A program made the translations under genes and the position numbers. A stretch of DNA of 64,000 nt from Usnea hakonensis (taxonomy: Eukaryota; Ascomycota; Lecanoromycetes; Lecanorales; Parmeliaceae). Every line of letters begins with the position of its first letter. The first letter of the stretch is position 1. The notes beneath the pieces are model-generated. The model was given only the letters and a program-made list of their open reading frames with translations. It ran no database searches and was not told where the DNA came from. Where the stretch lies: assembly GCA_013423325.1 (NCBI GenBank), contig BLJB01000028.1:248001-312000 (forward strand), written 5' to 3'. Below are positions 10,611 through 25,072 of this stretch, piece by piece.

Positions 10611-12219
10611 ATGAACCGCGACTTCACCATGGACACTTTCTCCGGCATCAGCACGATCCTAGCCTCGGTCGTTACCGTGATATGTATCCTCCAATCACAC
10701 ATTCTACTAAGCAAAGTGCCGCGATCAGTCCCATGGACTGGAGTCCGCAAAGAGATCTTGTCGAAGCTAAGAGCGTGTTTCCGTGAGATGACTCCAAGGT
10801 CACCAACCTCCAAAGCTGGCTACGAAAAGGTTTTCGACCTCCTATCAGATAAATTAGAGCTACTAACCGCTGCCATCGACAGTTCGGTAGGAAAGGCTCA
10901 CCTTATATATTTCCGGATCCTGGACTTCGCCCCCTGGTTATGGTTCCTCCGGAACATGTAGGTTGGGTGTGCGATCAGTCTGACAGTGTTCTGTCGGCCC
11001 GCAAGCCACAAGTAAGTCTTTCCTTCTACAATCATTCGCGTTAATCGTTAGGTCACAAAGTCTTGAATGCACTGTGTGCCGGACAGTCTGCCCCAATGTG
11101 TCAAAGTTCTTGTCCTGTCAGAAGACACGCTGACTCTCGATCTCGCCATAGGTGGGTAGATTCGCAATCAACTGGCTGGTACCCGGCTTGGATTTTAATC
11201 ATGACGGCTACATGATGGGCGCCATTCGCAAAGAAGTCACGCGCAACCTGGGCAAGATGCAACCAGCCATGGTTGAAGATATCTGCCCCGCCATAGATAA
11301 GGGCTTAGGCTTAGAAACTGAGTCCTGGAACGAAGTTTGTATCAAGGTAGCTATGGAAAATGTCTTCTTTAGATCCATTAGCCGCGTTCTTGTTGGCTCG
11401 TCTCTGTGCCGTAACGAAGCGTACCTTCACTATTCAATCGGCTTTGCGACCTGGCTGGGCGCCGCTGTTATCTTGGTAGGACAGTATACACCAAAGATTT
11501 TGAAGCCTATCTTGGGATCCATAGGGGCCGTACCGATCTGGTATCGCAAGCGGAAGGCGTTGTCGTATCTGCAACCTGTAGTCCGAGATCGTGTGGCCAA
11601 CCTTAAGCTCAAGAGAGCTGATCCATCTTTCGACTTCGAAGAGCCCAAGGACCTCATCACGTGGATAGCTCAAGCCATGTTAGACAACGAGACAAATGAC
11701 GACCCAGCCGAGTTCCTTGGCAAACGCTTATTGTTCCTGGTAGGTTCTGCATATCCTCCATCGTAGTCCAATTCGGGCGAATCTCGTGTTATTGGCACAA
11801 CCGCTAATGCTCCAAACCAGACACTCGGTGGATTACACACCACAGTAATGACCGCTAGCAACATTTTGCTTGACCTCATCAGCTCCAATCCAGATTCCAA
11901 TTTCTGGGAGCAGCTGCGCGAGGAGGCCGCCGGAGTCTTTAAGACAGCAGATGATTGGAACAATCCTGGCTCCCTCCAGGACCTCCCACTGGCAGACAGC
12001 GCCATCCGTGAGACCCTCCGCCAGAGCCCAGTGCTTACGAGAATCCTTCTCCGCGAAGTCGTCCCGAAAGACGGAGTCACACTGCCTAGTGGACACCATA
12101 TTCCCCAAGGAGCGTGGGTGGCCACAGATACTGTTCAAGTACACAACGATGATCGCTTCTACCTGCAGCCAAATGAGTATGATGCATTCCGTTTTACCAA
12201 GCAGCATGAGGAAAAAGTC
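10611..12219 (+). pseudogene. Cytochrome P450, 5' part (split by retrotransposon)
   Basis: Exons 10,611-10,829, 10,883-11,011, 11,152-11,739 and 11,821-12,219, all with canonical introns and consistent phases. The N-terminus has a hydrophobic anchor (about residues 13-30). Then come GLRPLVMVPPEHVGW, the substrate-recognition region with LVPGLDFNHDGYM, an I-helix TLGGLHTT, the K-helix ExxR in IRETLRQSP, and FRF just before the break. No stop or frameshift is present. The reading frame stops at the first base of an LTR after ...HEEKV and resumes at 28,738. If spliced without the insert, the gene would be about 538 residues, normal for a fungal P450. It lies head to head with the cyclase, so oxidation of its triterpene product is the likely role (inference). 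It resembles ent-kaurene oxidase-like fungal P450s in layout. Confidence 0.85.
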
Positions 12220-12339
12220 TGTTGAAAGTAGAGTCACGTGACGAAGTCACGTGACTACTACTTGGGACATAGTCAAGCTTTCCTTTATAGAGATCCATAG
12301 TGAATATAACTACTATATATCCTACCCTATATTTTAACA
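12220..12339 (+). repeat. 5' LTR of element F
   Basis: 120 bp, TG...CA ends. Contains the 10-bp palindrome GTCACGTGAC twice, separated by GAA. It differs from the 3' LTR at about seven positions, all C/T or G/A transitions. Confidence 0.9.
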
Positions 12340-12352
12340 GGTTATAAGCCCG
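12340..12352 (+). promoter_or_regulatory. Primer-binding site of element F (initiator Met-tRNA half molecule)
   Basis: GGTTATAAGCCC directly follows the 5' LTR. Allowing one RIP change (G to A) it is complementary to the anticodon stem-loop of initiator Met-tRNA (GGGCTCATAACC). Drosophila copia and yeast Ty5 prime from a half-tRNA in this way (known). Element R carries the same site at 21,214-21,225 in reverse. Confidence 0.7.
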
Positions 12353-14408
12353 GGGTTCGCCTCGGTAGTATTCTAGTATACTATAACTATACTAACTATA
12401 GCGACTCTTAGTATAGTAATTACCCCGCTATAGAGTACTATAGCGGTAATCTAATTATTTATTAAATAACCTCTTAAAAGTAGAAATCCCTATATATAAA
12501 TAGTTATTTAGGCCTAAACGATTATAATTTATCGTAAATTTGGTAGCTAGGAAACCCCTAGCCTCGACTTAATACCGTTAATATCGAAGCTTACTAAGTA
12601 CTAAGGTATTACTAAGGCTTACGCGAAATTAACTAATTATATAGCTATTCGGCCCCTAGAAGATTACCTTCCCTATATAGGATACGCTAAATAAAGGGGA
12701 ATATACCCTTATTTATATATCGAAATACTATAAATACGATAGCGAGTATCTAGACTCAGTCTAAAGTTAATTATATAATATTTATAATAATAGTAAAAAA
12801 CTAGTTATTCTAGCTATTCTAGCTATTCTAGCTACTATAGGTAAAGGTAAAAATTAAGCGGAAAGGTAAATATAGAAAGAAGAAGACCTAACCTTTTCTA
12901 TAGTCTTTATAGACTAAAATAAAAGTAGAGGTAAAGGGCTAATAGCCCTAGCCTCCCTAGCCTCCGCTAGGAAACGTATAATCCGATACTATAAATAAAT
13001 AGGCTAAGGTACGCTATCGTAAGGAGAAGAGAAAGAGAACCTCTACTATTAATATAAATAAGCCTACCTCGTCTTACGATAATAAAGAGGAATATAACTA
13101 AGCGGAAGTTAATATCTATATTAAGACCTATACTAAATGACTAAGGGTAGACTTACTATAAGATATAGGAAGTAGTTAAAGCGACTTAAACGAGAGTATT
13201 CTAAGGCCTATAAAAAAGCCTAGGTTTCTTTAGAAACGTTCTATTATACTATACTTCCTAAGATCTAGATCTAAGTATTACGAAATCTCTCCTTAAATCG
13301 CTCTCGATTATACGATAATAGTCTATTATTATTAATAAACCTCTAAGCTCGATTATACTAATTTTAGGGCCGAAAGAGACTTTCCTAATACGCTTAAATT
13401 ACTTATATATATACTAGATAGTATAATAGATAGCGAGTATACTCTAATCTCTCGCGCTAATTTGATATCTTCCTTAGGGTAATCTACCTCTAAATTAATA
13501 CTATAAATTCCGCCCGATATTAATATCGATCTATTCAGCTTCTAATTAAAGATACTATATTAGCTAAAGAAACTAAAATCTTAGTCTCCCTAAGCCGTCT
13601 TAATAATATTAATAAGCTTAAAGGTACCTCTAATTACTAAATATAGAAGTAGTAATTCGAAGACGAACTAAAACTCCTAAATATATAACGCTATATTATA
13701 AAAGATTATATAGCCCTAGTTAGAGTAACTACTAATAAGCTCAAAGCCTAGGAATAAGCCTATAATAAGATATATATAATACTTAAGTCTCGCTATAAGC
13801 GTAACCCTCGCTCTATAATTAAAAATAAAACTAATATTAAGAAGGCCTAAATAACCCTTAAGAAATATAAGCCTTAGGGCTCTAGTATCCTTAATTCTAC
13901 CTTTAGAAAGCTCGATATAGTTAATCTAGTAGACTATAATAATAATCTTTAGACCTATATTAACGATTTTATTAAGGTATTAGAAGAGTTTAATACTCTA
14001 TCCTTAAAGCTATAATTTAATAAAAACTAGAAAATCTATCGCTTCTATTTAGACCTAGACTCTATCTATAACGCGTACTACGAATAGTATAACTAAACCT
14101 ATAACGCTTTTAATAATAATAGTAAATATAAGTTTAATCTAGACTATACTATTACGAGGTTCCTAAATACGATTACGAACCCTACTAACTCTATATCCTT
14201 AGCTAAGACTTAGGTACTAGCCGCTCTAGTTAATAGTATATTTATATATAATACGTAGAGCGTTATAGCTTTAGTAGCTACTAGGGGAATTAATATTAAG
14301 GTCTAATTAGGAGCCTATATAGATAATTCTTATATATATATCTAGACCTATAAGTATTATACTTACTATAAAAAGGACTAGTATAACGACTTAGAGTATA
14401 CCTCTCTT

Positions 14409-14528
14409 TATCAAAATATGGGGTAGGACACATAGTAGTTGTATTTACTATAGATCTCTATGAAGGAAAGCTTAACTATATCCTAAGTAGTAGTTATATG
14501 ACTTCGTTATGTAACTCTACTTTTAATA
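14409..14528 (-). repeat. 3' LTR of element R
   Basis: 120 bp, reverse complement of the F LTR. Both CACGTG cores are mutated by G/A and C/T transitions, so this copy is more RIP-damaged than the outer LTRs of F. Confidence 0.88.
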
Positions 14529-17500
14529 CTCCCCTTCGAGTATATACTTCGTAGACCCCCTATACCCCCCTAGTAAATACCGGATAACTAAAGTAAATTT
14601 CTATATAGGGTAATAGAGGTAAAAAAAATAAACGCCGGGTTATTATAATAAAAATATTATAATACCCCCCTAGCGTATTTTGGAAGTATTTAAAAAATCC
14701 TAGATTTCGAAATTTACGAAATATAAAACCCGAATATAGTTAACGCGAACGTAGGGTAATATAAATATAGGGTAAGTACTAGGTAATATAAATATAGGAT
14801 AACCCCCTATAATTTACCCCCCTCTAGTAAATATAGGGTAACTAGAGTAAATAAAATAAATCTAAAAATAATTATATTAAACTATATAATACTAAAAATT
14901 AGGTAGTATAGTATCTAAATTCTACTTTTTATAAAAATACGGTTATTTAAAATCTTTTTTTGTAATATATCGAGTATATACTAAAAATTAACTAAAGTAA
15001 GGTTAGAGGATATATATAGAGGTATATAAATATAAGTAGTATAAATACTCTAAATATAAATAATAAATATTCTAAATATTATATAAGATCCTATAAGGCC
15101 TAATAGGCCGATCTATAAAAAAATAGTAGATTACTCTAGTAGTAATAATAGTAGTAATTAGGGTACTAACCCGAGGTATTAGGGATCTATTTAGCTATAG
15201 TAGTAAGAGTATTTAGTATAGCTATTTATTAAATAGTAAGTCTGTATAATACTAAGCCTAATATTAGGGCTCTACGGGCGCGGATAGATTACCCGAAATA
15301 TAGGGGCTAATAGAATCGCCCCCCTAGATTATAGTAATAGTAATTTATTAAAATAGTATATAGGAATAGTATAAGCTCCCCTAGAATAGGACTACATTAC
15401 GGAGGTACTTCTAGACTAATAAAATCCCGAAATCTATTAAATTTATCTTTATATAGGGCCTTAGTAAGTCTATTAGCGACCTATCTATTAGTAGGAATAA
15501 ATTCTAATACTATATTCCTAGTAGTAATCTATTCGCGTATATAGTAGTACTAAATATTAATATACTTAGTACGTATATAGAACTAGGGGTTCTTAGCTAG
15601 TACTATAGCTCCCTAGTTATTATAATAGATAACTACTATCTTAGTAGCTTAGTTACTAGGATTAAGTTAATCTAAGAGACTATGTAGCTATATCGCTTCC
15701 TTAGTAGTTTACGTTTAGCTAATATATTCGGCCTTATAGATTAAAAGTACTATAGTAGGTTATCGCTTAGATAACTAGCTAATTATAGTACTACCTATAT
15801 TAAAGACGTACCCCGAAGTAGATTATCGAGTATCTTAATTACTAGCCTAGTTAGTATTAATATACTCTATTAGAGGTTTAAGTTCCCCCCTAAAGACTAA
15901 TTAGTAGTTAATAGTTTATCTAAGATACTAGAAGATCTGTTTAACTACTTTCTAGTAAGACTTATTTGGATTAGAGCTATATCGGGATACTACTAAAACG
16001 ATATACGCGATATCTAGTCTCGTGCCTAGTATTATATATATTAGTAAGTTGACGGCTAACTAGTAAGTCGTACGAGAAGTCTTAGTAGCCTAGAAATCTT
16101 CTTTAGTAACCTAATACTTCTCTATACCTATCGGCGTTAGGGTTCCTTTAGACTCCTATATACTATACTTAGTAATAAATTTCTAAATATAGCCTACCTA
16201 GCTAAATTATAGGATTCGATTAGCCCGATCTTTAGTAATAATTATATCGAGGTAGTAACGATACTCGTCTAAATTAGTTATTTCAAAGCGCTTGTAGAGC
16301 TTATCTTTAATATACTAAATAGCTCTCTTATCGGGTCCTATAAGTAGGATATCGTCTATATAGATAGCGATAATAGTAGTACTATTACTAAAGACGGAGT
16401 AGTCGGTAGTAATAGGCTTAAACCTAAACTCTATAAGGAATATTACTAGGGTATTATACTATACTCTAAAAGATTATTTAAGGCCGTATAGTATCTTTTT
16501 TAGTTTATATACTTTACTTTTACTAGACTCGAAGCCTATAGGCTATATAATATAGATTATCTCTTCTATATTATTATATAGGAAGGCCGTTTTAATATCT
16601 ATCTATTCTAATTTCTAGTCTAGGGCTACCGCTAGGGCGAAGATAGCTTTATAGCTTATAGACTTTATAACGGAGACGAAAATCTTATTAAAATTAATAC
16701 CTTCGTATTATTTAAAACCGCGTACTACCTAGTATACTTTATATTTTACGATCTCTCCCTAAGGCCCTCGCTTAATTTTATAGACCTATTTACCTCCTAA
16801 GGTATATATATTTAAGGGTAGATCTATAAGAGTCTATATTCTATTAGTTACTAGGGAGTCTACCTCTTCCTATATAGTAAGCTCTTAGTATATCTTTATA
16901 TATTCGTCCGCTATTACCTCTTTATAGCTTTAAGGTTTATATAGCTCGGAAGTATTAGCTTTAGCTAATAGAGAGAGAGGGTCTAGCGTAAGATTATAGT
17001 ACGTCTATAGTATTTTATACCTTAATAGCTATTATCCCGAAGGCTAACTATCTATTATCGACCGAGTAGTAGGCTTTATATCTAAATACGCTAAATATAT
17101 CGAGTCCTTAGAGACTATCGAGGGTATAAGAGTACTATTACTAAGAGTATTAGATAATTCTAGCCCTAGTACTATATCTAATAACTCCCCTAAAGCCGTA
17201 CTTAGTAGTAGCGTATCTCCCCTTATAAGTCTCGGAGACTATACTCTTATCGGCTATACGACTAGTATTAACGTAATTAGGATTCTAACTATAATTATAT
17301 ACTACTTAATTATAGTAGAGTTAGCTATTTCGATAGAGTCTTCGCATCTTCTCTTATTAATCTCCCTTAGAGATAATATTAAAGGAGTAGTCTCTACGTT
17401 ATTAATAGTATTAATACGACGCTTATTACGAGTCTCTAAGAGACCCGAGTTATTAGCTTATTATACCCCGGAAGGGATAAGTTCTATTAGGGAGAGCTTA

Positions 17501-20500
17501 GGTAGGATATTATTAATTTAATATATATTAGAGAAGACTTCGACTTTACTATTTAATAATAGTATATAATAAAATCGGCTACTTTAGTACCCGACTAGTT
17601 TACCTTTATAAGTATAGTCTTAATATTTTAACTAGCCTATATTATCTAGATATACTTAATAATAGCCTATTTAGCCGATAATACGTAAGTATAATAGGTC
17701 TAGAGGATACCCTATATACGCTTTATAAGGGGTAATATCCTAACCCGAGATAGATTATATATTCTAAAGATAGTTAGAAGCCTATATAAATTTAGACTAG
17801 AATCTCTAGGGTAACTAGCTTTCTTTAAGTATAGTACTAGCTTTTTATTAGATTATCTATCCGAGACGCTCTAATTTACTATTTATTTAAGGGTTACTAG
17901 GTATAATACCTTTCTAGATAATACCCTTAGTAAGCCGAAAGGCGTATATTTTATAATTATTATATTCGGTACCGTAGTCTATACGAAAGCGGGTATATTT
18001 ATATTCCCTATATTCTACTTAGTTTAGGAATAATTTAAATACCGTAAAAATTATAGGCCCTTCTTTATTTAGTAGAAATATAATAATAAACCTAAGAGTC
18101 TTATTGTCTAAAAAGGTAATTATCTACTAGTAGCTATTATAAGAAGTAGAGAATAGACCCTAAATATTATTATAGATTAGGTCGTTTTCCTAGCGCCTTA
18201 GTTCTATATAACGCTTATATAGTTCTACTTTTATATTAGTAATACTATATAGTTTATAGGTATTAGTAGGAGGAGGAATAGTTAGATTTATATTAATACT
18301 TATTTTAGTAAGCTTCTTAAGGCTTTAGTAATCTAAATAGTTATAGTAGCTATACTATATTTATAAGGTCTCCTTATTAACTTAAGGCTCTAGATTAATA
18401 GTAAGTAAAATTATAGTTAAGGGGGACTTATTATAAGCGGGGATATCTCTATTAATAACTACTAGATATATAAGGGCCTCGGTCTATATATTAAGCGTAT
18501 ATAGATAATTATATTAGTATCTAAAGATAATACTATACTCTCTAATATTAATATTACCCGGTATAAGTATAACTTTTATACCTTAGTCCTTAAGCTACCC
18601 CTAAGAAATTAGGTTGAACTTACTTATAGGTACGTACTAGACGTTATTAATAACTAGTATATATTTATCTCCGAGGCCTTTATATTAAAGGTAAACTCGG
18701 CCGACTCCTTTAACTAGGATATAGCCCGTAATATTATTTACTTTAGCTAGTATCGCGAAGGGGGTAAAGGTTTAAAATACTAATTAATCCTATACTATAT
18801 ACTAAGTATAACTACTATTAATAAACTATAGTACCGAGAGTATAGCTACCGTAGATATTAAGGAAATTTATACTATTATCTTCTAGGATAGCTAAAACGG
18901 CTTAGAGGTAGATAGCTTAGAGATCCGGCTTTAGAGCTACTAAGAGTTTATAATAAGATATATAACTTTAGTTAATTACTCGATATAGGCTATAAAGCTA
19001 AAAGCTGTAGGCTCGGTTACTATTATAGTAGTCTAGATCTCGATAACGGGCTTTACCTTATTAGAGGAGTTATTATTATTACCTCTATTATTATTACCTC
19101 TACGGCTACCTCGGCTATTATATCCGCTACGTCTATAACTATAATTACGAGTACTACTATTATTATTATTCTCCTTCTTTTTTAGATAGGGATAAAGAGA
19201 GGTATACTCTAAGTCGTTATACTAGTCCTTCTTATAGTAAGTATAGTATTTATAGGTCTAGATATATATATAAAAATTATCTATATAGGCTTCTAGTTAG
19301 ACCTTAATATTAGTTCCCCTAGTAGCTACTAAAACTATAACGCTCTACGTATTATACGTAAACGTATTATTAACTAGAGCGGCTAGTACTTAAGTCTTAG
19401 CCGAGGATATAGAGTTAGTAAGGTTCGTAATTATATTTAGAAACCTTATAATAGTATAGTCTAGATCGAATTTATATTCGCTATTATTATCGAAAGCGTT
19501 ATAGGTTTAGTTATACTATTCGTAGTACGCGTTATAGATAGAGCTTAGATCTAAGTAGAAATGATAAATTTTCTAGTTCTTATTAAATTAAAGCTTTAAG
19601 GATAGGATATCGAACTCTTCTAGTATCTTAATAAAATTATTAATATAGGTCTAAGGATTATTATTATAGTTTACTAGATTAACCGTATCGAGCTTTCTAA
19701 AGGTAGAATTAAGAATATTAGAGCCCCGAGGCTTATATTTCTTAAGGGTTATTTAGGCCTTTTTAATATTAGTTTCGCTTTTAATTATAGACTTATTTCT
19801 AGGCTTTAAGCTTCTTAGTAATTACTCCTATCGGGGTAATATAGTCTTTCGTAATATAGCGCTATATACCTAGGAGCTTTAGCTCGTCTTCGAATTACTA
19901 CTTCTATATTTAGTAGTTAGAGGCGCCTTTAAGCTTATTAATATTATTAAGATAGCTTAGAGAGGCTAAGATTTTAGTTTCTTCGACTAATATAACTTTA
20001 CTTAAAAACCGAATAGATCGACGTCAATATCGAGCGGAATTTATAGTATTAATTTAGGGGTAGATTACCCTAAGGAAGGTATTAAATTAGCGCGCGAGAT
20101 TAGAGTATACTCGCTATCTATCGTACTATCTAGTATATATATAAATAATTTAAGCGTATTAGGAAAGTCTCTTTTAGCCCTAAGATTAGTATAATCGAGC
20201 TTAGAGGTTTATTAATAATAATAGGCTATTATAGTATAATCGAGAGCAATTTAAAGAGAAATTTCGTAGTACTTAGATCTAGATCTTAGAAAGTATAGTA
20301 TAATAGAACGTTTCTAAAGAAACTTAGGCTTTTTTATAGGCCTTAGAATACTTTTATTTAAATCGCTTTAACTACTTCCTATTCCTATATCTTACGATAA
20401 GTCTACCCTTAGCCGTTTAATATAGATCTTAATATAGATATTAACTTCTACTTAGTTATATTTCTCTTTATTATCGCGAGACGAGATAGGCTTATTTATA

Positions 20501-21225
20501 TTAATAGTAGAGGTTCTCTTTCTCTTCTCCTTATAACGGCGTACCTTAGCCTATTTATTTATAGTATCGGATTATATATTTCCTAGAGGAGGCTAGGGAG
20601 GCTAGGGCTATTAGCCCTAATCTTTATTTACCTCTACTTTTACCTTAGCTTATAAGGGCTACGGAAGAGGTTAGGGCTTCTTTTTCCTATATTTACCTTT
20701 ACCTTTACCTTTCCGCTTAGTCTTTACTTTTGCCTATAATAGCTAGAATAGCTAGAATAACTAATTTTTAGCCGTTATTATAAATATTATATAATTAATT
20801 TTAGACTAAGTCTAGATACTCGCTACCGTATTTATAATATTTCGATATATAAATAAGGGTATATTCCCCTTTATTTAGCGTGTCCTACGTAGGGAAGATA
20901 ATCTTCTAGGGGCCGAATAGCTATATAATTAGTTGATTTCGCGCAAGCCTTAGCGATACCTTAGTACTTAGTAAGCTTCGGTATTAATAGTATTAAGCCG
21001 AGGCTAGGGGTTTCCTAGCTACCAAATTTATAACGAATTATAACTATTTAGACCTAAATAACTATTTATATATAGGGATTTCTACTTTTAAGAGGTTATT
21101 TAATAAATAATTAGATTACTACTATAGTACTCTATAGCGGGGTAATTACTATACTAAGAGTCGCTATAGTTAGTATAGTTATAGTATATTAGAATACTAT
21201 TAAGGCGAACCCCGGGCTTATAACC

Positions 21226-21345
21226 TATTAAAATATAGGGTAGGATATATAGTAGTTATATTTATTATAGATCTCTATAAAGGAAAGCTTAACTATGTCC
21301 CAAGTAGTAGTCACGTGACTTCGTTACGTGACTCTACTTTCAATA
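21226..21345 (-). repeat. 5' LTR of element R
   Basis: 120 bp, reverse complement of the F LTR, followed inward by the half-tRNA primer site. One CACGTG core is intact and the other has one transition. Confidence 0.88.
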
Positions 21346-24300
21346 CTCTTTATCCCTATCTAAAAAAGAAGGAGAGTAATAATAATAGTAATACTCGCGG
21401 TTATAGTCGTAGATATAGCGGACGTAGTAGCCGAGGTAGATAAGGTAGTAATAATAGAGGTAATAATAATAACTCCTTAACTAAGGTAAAGCCCGCTACC
21501 GAGACCTAGACTACTATAGTGGTTACCGAGTCTACGGCTTTTAGCTTTATAGCCTATATCGAGTAACTAACTAAAGCTATATATCTTATTATAAACTCTT
21601 AGTAGCTCTAGAGCCGGACTTTTAAGCCGTCTTAGTCGTTCTAGAAGATAATAGTATAAACTTCCTTAATATCTACGGTAGCTATACTCTTAGTACTATA
21701 GTTTATTAATAGTAGCTATACTTAGTATATAATATAGAATAAGTTAATATTTTAAACCTTTACTCCCTTCGCGATACTAGCTAAAGTAAATAATATTATA
21801 GACTATATCCTAGTTAAAGGAGTTAGCCGAATTTACCTTTAATATAAAGGCCTCGGAGGTAAACGTACGCTAGTTATTAATAACGTCTAGTACGTACCTA
21901 TAAGTAAGTTTAACCTAATTTTTTAGGGATAACTTGAGGACTAAGGTATAAAAGTTACGCTCGTACCGGGTAATATTAGTACTAGGGAGTATAGTATTAT
22001 CTTTAGATACTAATATAATCGTTTATATATACTTAATACGTAGACTAAGGCCCCTATATACCTAGTAATTATTAATAGAGATATCCCCGCTTATAATAAG
22101 TCCCCTTTAACTATAACTTTATTTACTATTAATCTAGAGCCTTAAATTAATAAGGAGACCTTATAAATATAGTATAGCTACTATAGCTATTTAGATTACT
22201 AAAGCCTTAAGAAGCTTACTAAAATAAGTATTAGTATAAATCTAATTATCCCTCCTCCTACTAATATCTATAAATTATATAGTATTACTAATATAAAAGT
22301 AGAACTATATAAGCGTTATATAGAACTAGGGCGCTAGGAAAACGATCTGATCTATAGTAATATTTAGGATCTATTCCCTACTTCTTATAATAGCTACCGG
22401 TAGATAATTACCTTCTTAGATAATAAGACTCTTAGGTCTACTATCGTATTTCTACTAAATAAAGAAGGGCCTATAGTCCTTATAATATTTAAATCCTTCC
22501 TAAACTAAGTAGAATATAGGGACTATAGATATACCCGCTTTCGTACGGATTACGGTACCGAATATAATAATTATAAGATATATACGTATCGTCTCTCGAA
22601 AGGTATTACCTAGGAAGATATTATCCCTAGTAACCCTTAAATAAATAGTAAGTTAGAACGTCTCGGGTAAACGATCTAATAGAAGGCTAGTACGATATTT
22701 AAAGAAAGCTAGTTATCCTAGAAATTCTAATCTAAATTCGTACGGGCTTCTAACTATCTTCGGAATATATAGTCTATCTTGGGTCGGGATATTACCCTTT
22801 ACGAAGTATATATAGGGTATCCTCTAGATCTATCGTACTTATATATTATTAGCTAAATAGACTATTATTAAGTATATCTAGATAATATAGGCTAGTTAAA
22901 ATATTAAGACTACGCTTATAAAGATAAGCTAGTCGGGTACTAAAGCGGCCGATTTTATTATATACTATTATTAAATAGTAAAGTCGAAGTCTTCTCTAAT
23001 ATAAATTAGATTAATAACGTCCTACCTAAGCTCTCCCTAATAGAGCTTACCCCTTCCGGGGTATAATAAGCTAATAATTCGAGTCTCCTAGAGACTCGTA
23101 ATAAGCGTTATATTAACGCTATTAATAATATAGATAATATTACCCCTTTAATATTATCTCTAGAGAAGATTAATAAGAGAAGATACGAAGACTCTATTAA
23201 AGTAGCTAACTCTACGAGGTAATATATAACTATAGTTAGAATCCTAATTACGTTAGTACTAGTCGCATAGCCGATAAGAGTATAGCCTCCGAGACTTATA
23301 AAGGGAGATATACTACTACTAAGTATAGCTTTAGAGGAGTCGTTAGGTATAGTACTAGGGCTAGAATTATCTAATACTTTTAGTAATAGTACTCTTATAC
23401 CCTTGATAGTCTCTAAGGACTCGGCGTATTTAGATATAAAGCCTACTACTCGGTCGATAATAGATAGTTAGCCCTCGGGATAATAGTTATCGAGGTATAA
23501 GATCCTATAGATATATCGTAACCTTACGCTAGACCCTCTCTCCCTATTAGTTAAAGCTAACGCTCCCGAGCTATATAAACCTTAAACCTATAAAGAGGTA
23601 ATAGCGGACGAATATATAAAGATATACTAGAAGCTTACTATATAGAACGAGGTAGACTCCCTAGTAACTAATAAGATATAGACTCTAATAGATCTACCCT
23701 TAAATATATACGCCTTAGGAGGTAAATAGGTATATAAAATTAAGCGAGGGCCTTAGGGAGAGGTCGCGAGATATAAAGTACGCTAGGTAGTCCGCGGCTT
23801 TAAGTAACGTAAAGATATCGATTTTAATAAGACTTTCGCCTCCGTTATAAAGCCTATAAGCTATAAGGTTATTTTCGCCCTAGCGGTAGCCCTAGACTAG
23901 GAGTTAGAATAAATAGATATTAAGATAGTCTTCCTATACGGTAATATAGAAAAGACGATCTACGTTATATAGCTTATAGGCTTCGAGTCTAGTAAAAGTA
24001 AGGTATATAAACTAAAAAAGGCGTTATATAGCCTTAAATAATCCCCTAGGGTATAGTATAATATACTAGTAGTATTCTTTATAGAGTTTAGGTTTAAATC
24101 TATTACCGCTAACTACTCCGTCTTTAGTAATAGTACTACTATTATCGCTATCTATATAGATAATATTCTACTTATAGGACCCGATAAGGGAGTTATTTAG
24201 TATATTAAAGATAAGCTCTATAAGCGTTTTAAAATAATTAACTTAGGCGAATATTATTACTACCTCGATATAACCGTTACTAGAGATCGGGCTAATCGAA

Positions 24301-24906
24301 TCTTATAACTCGACTAGATAGGCTATATTTAGAAATTTATTACTAAATACGGTATATAGGAGTCTAAAGGAACCCTTACTCTAATAGGTATAGAGAAGTA
24401 TTAGGCCTCTAAAGATAACTTCTAAGCTACTAAAGCCTCTTATACCGCCTATTAGTCTATTATCGGCTTACTAATATACGTAATACTTAGTACGAGACTT
24501 AATATCGCGTATACTATCTTAGTAGTATCCCGTTACGGCTCGAATCCTAATAAGTCTTATTAGAAGGCTATTAAACGAATCTTTCGGTATCTTAGATAGA
24601 TTGTTAATTACTAGCTTATTTTTAGGGGGGAACTTAAGTCCCTATTAGGGTACTCCGATATTGACTAGGCTAGTGATCAAGATACTCGATAATCTATTTC
24701 GGGGTATATCTTCGATATAGGTAGTATCGTAATTAGCTAGTTATCTAAACGATAATCTATTATAGTACTTTTAATCTATAAGGCTAAATATATCGGCTAG
24801 ACGTAAGCTACTAAGAAAGCGGTATAGTTACGTAACCTTTTAGATTAACTTAATCCTAGTAACTAAGCTACTAAGATAGTAGTTATCTATTATAATAACT
24901 AGGGAG

Positions 24907-25072
24907 TGTTAGGAGACGCACCAGCCCTACCATAGTCAGCCCTACCACTAGTGGCTTGGCATGGCTTCCCCTACCTACATATTCTATACTTCCTACCTTC
25001 TATAGTTCGGTAGTCTTATTATCTTTATTACTATATCTACGTTGCACTATAATGTCCGTATCGATCCTGATA
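24907..25072 (+). repeat. 5' LTR of element C
   Basis: 166 bp beginning TGTTAGGAGACGC. It retains many CpA/TpG sites although its surroundings are strongly RIP-mutated. Confidence 0.88.

Larger units (their letters stand above)
14409..21345 (-). mobile_element. Ty1/copia LTR retrotransposon R, same family as F, inserted in reverse inside F
   Basis: 6,937 bp with 120-bp LTRs at 14,409-14,528 (3' LTR) and 21,226-21,345 (5' LTR), and a 5-bp duplication CTCTT at 14,404-14,408 and 21,346-21,350. R contains its own unbroken copy of the F insertion site near 19,170-19,220, so the junction is confirmed by comparison. Reading on the minus strand, gag lies at about 19.1-20.9 kb, integrase at about 17.5-18.2 kb and RT at about 16.0-16.9 kb with IYIDDIL near 16,355. 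RNase H is at about 15.5-15.8 kb. A purine tract abuts the 3' LTR (14,529-14,540 on the other strand). It is heavily RIP-mutated and has many stops. Confidence 0.9.

Noticed and set aside
12340..12370. tRNA-like GGTTCG sequence after the LTR
   Set aside because: No cloverleaf can be formed. The match is explained by the primer-binding site next to the LTR.
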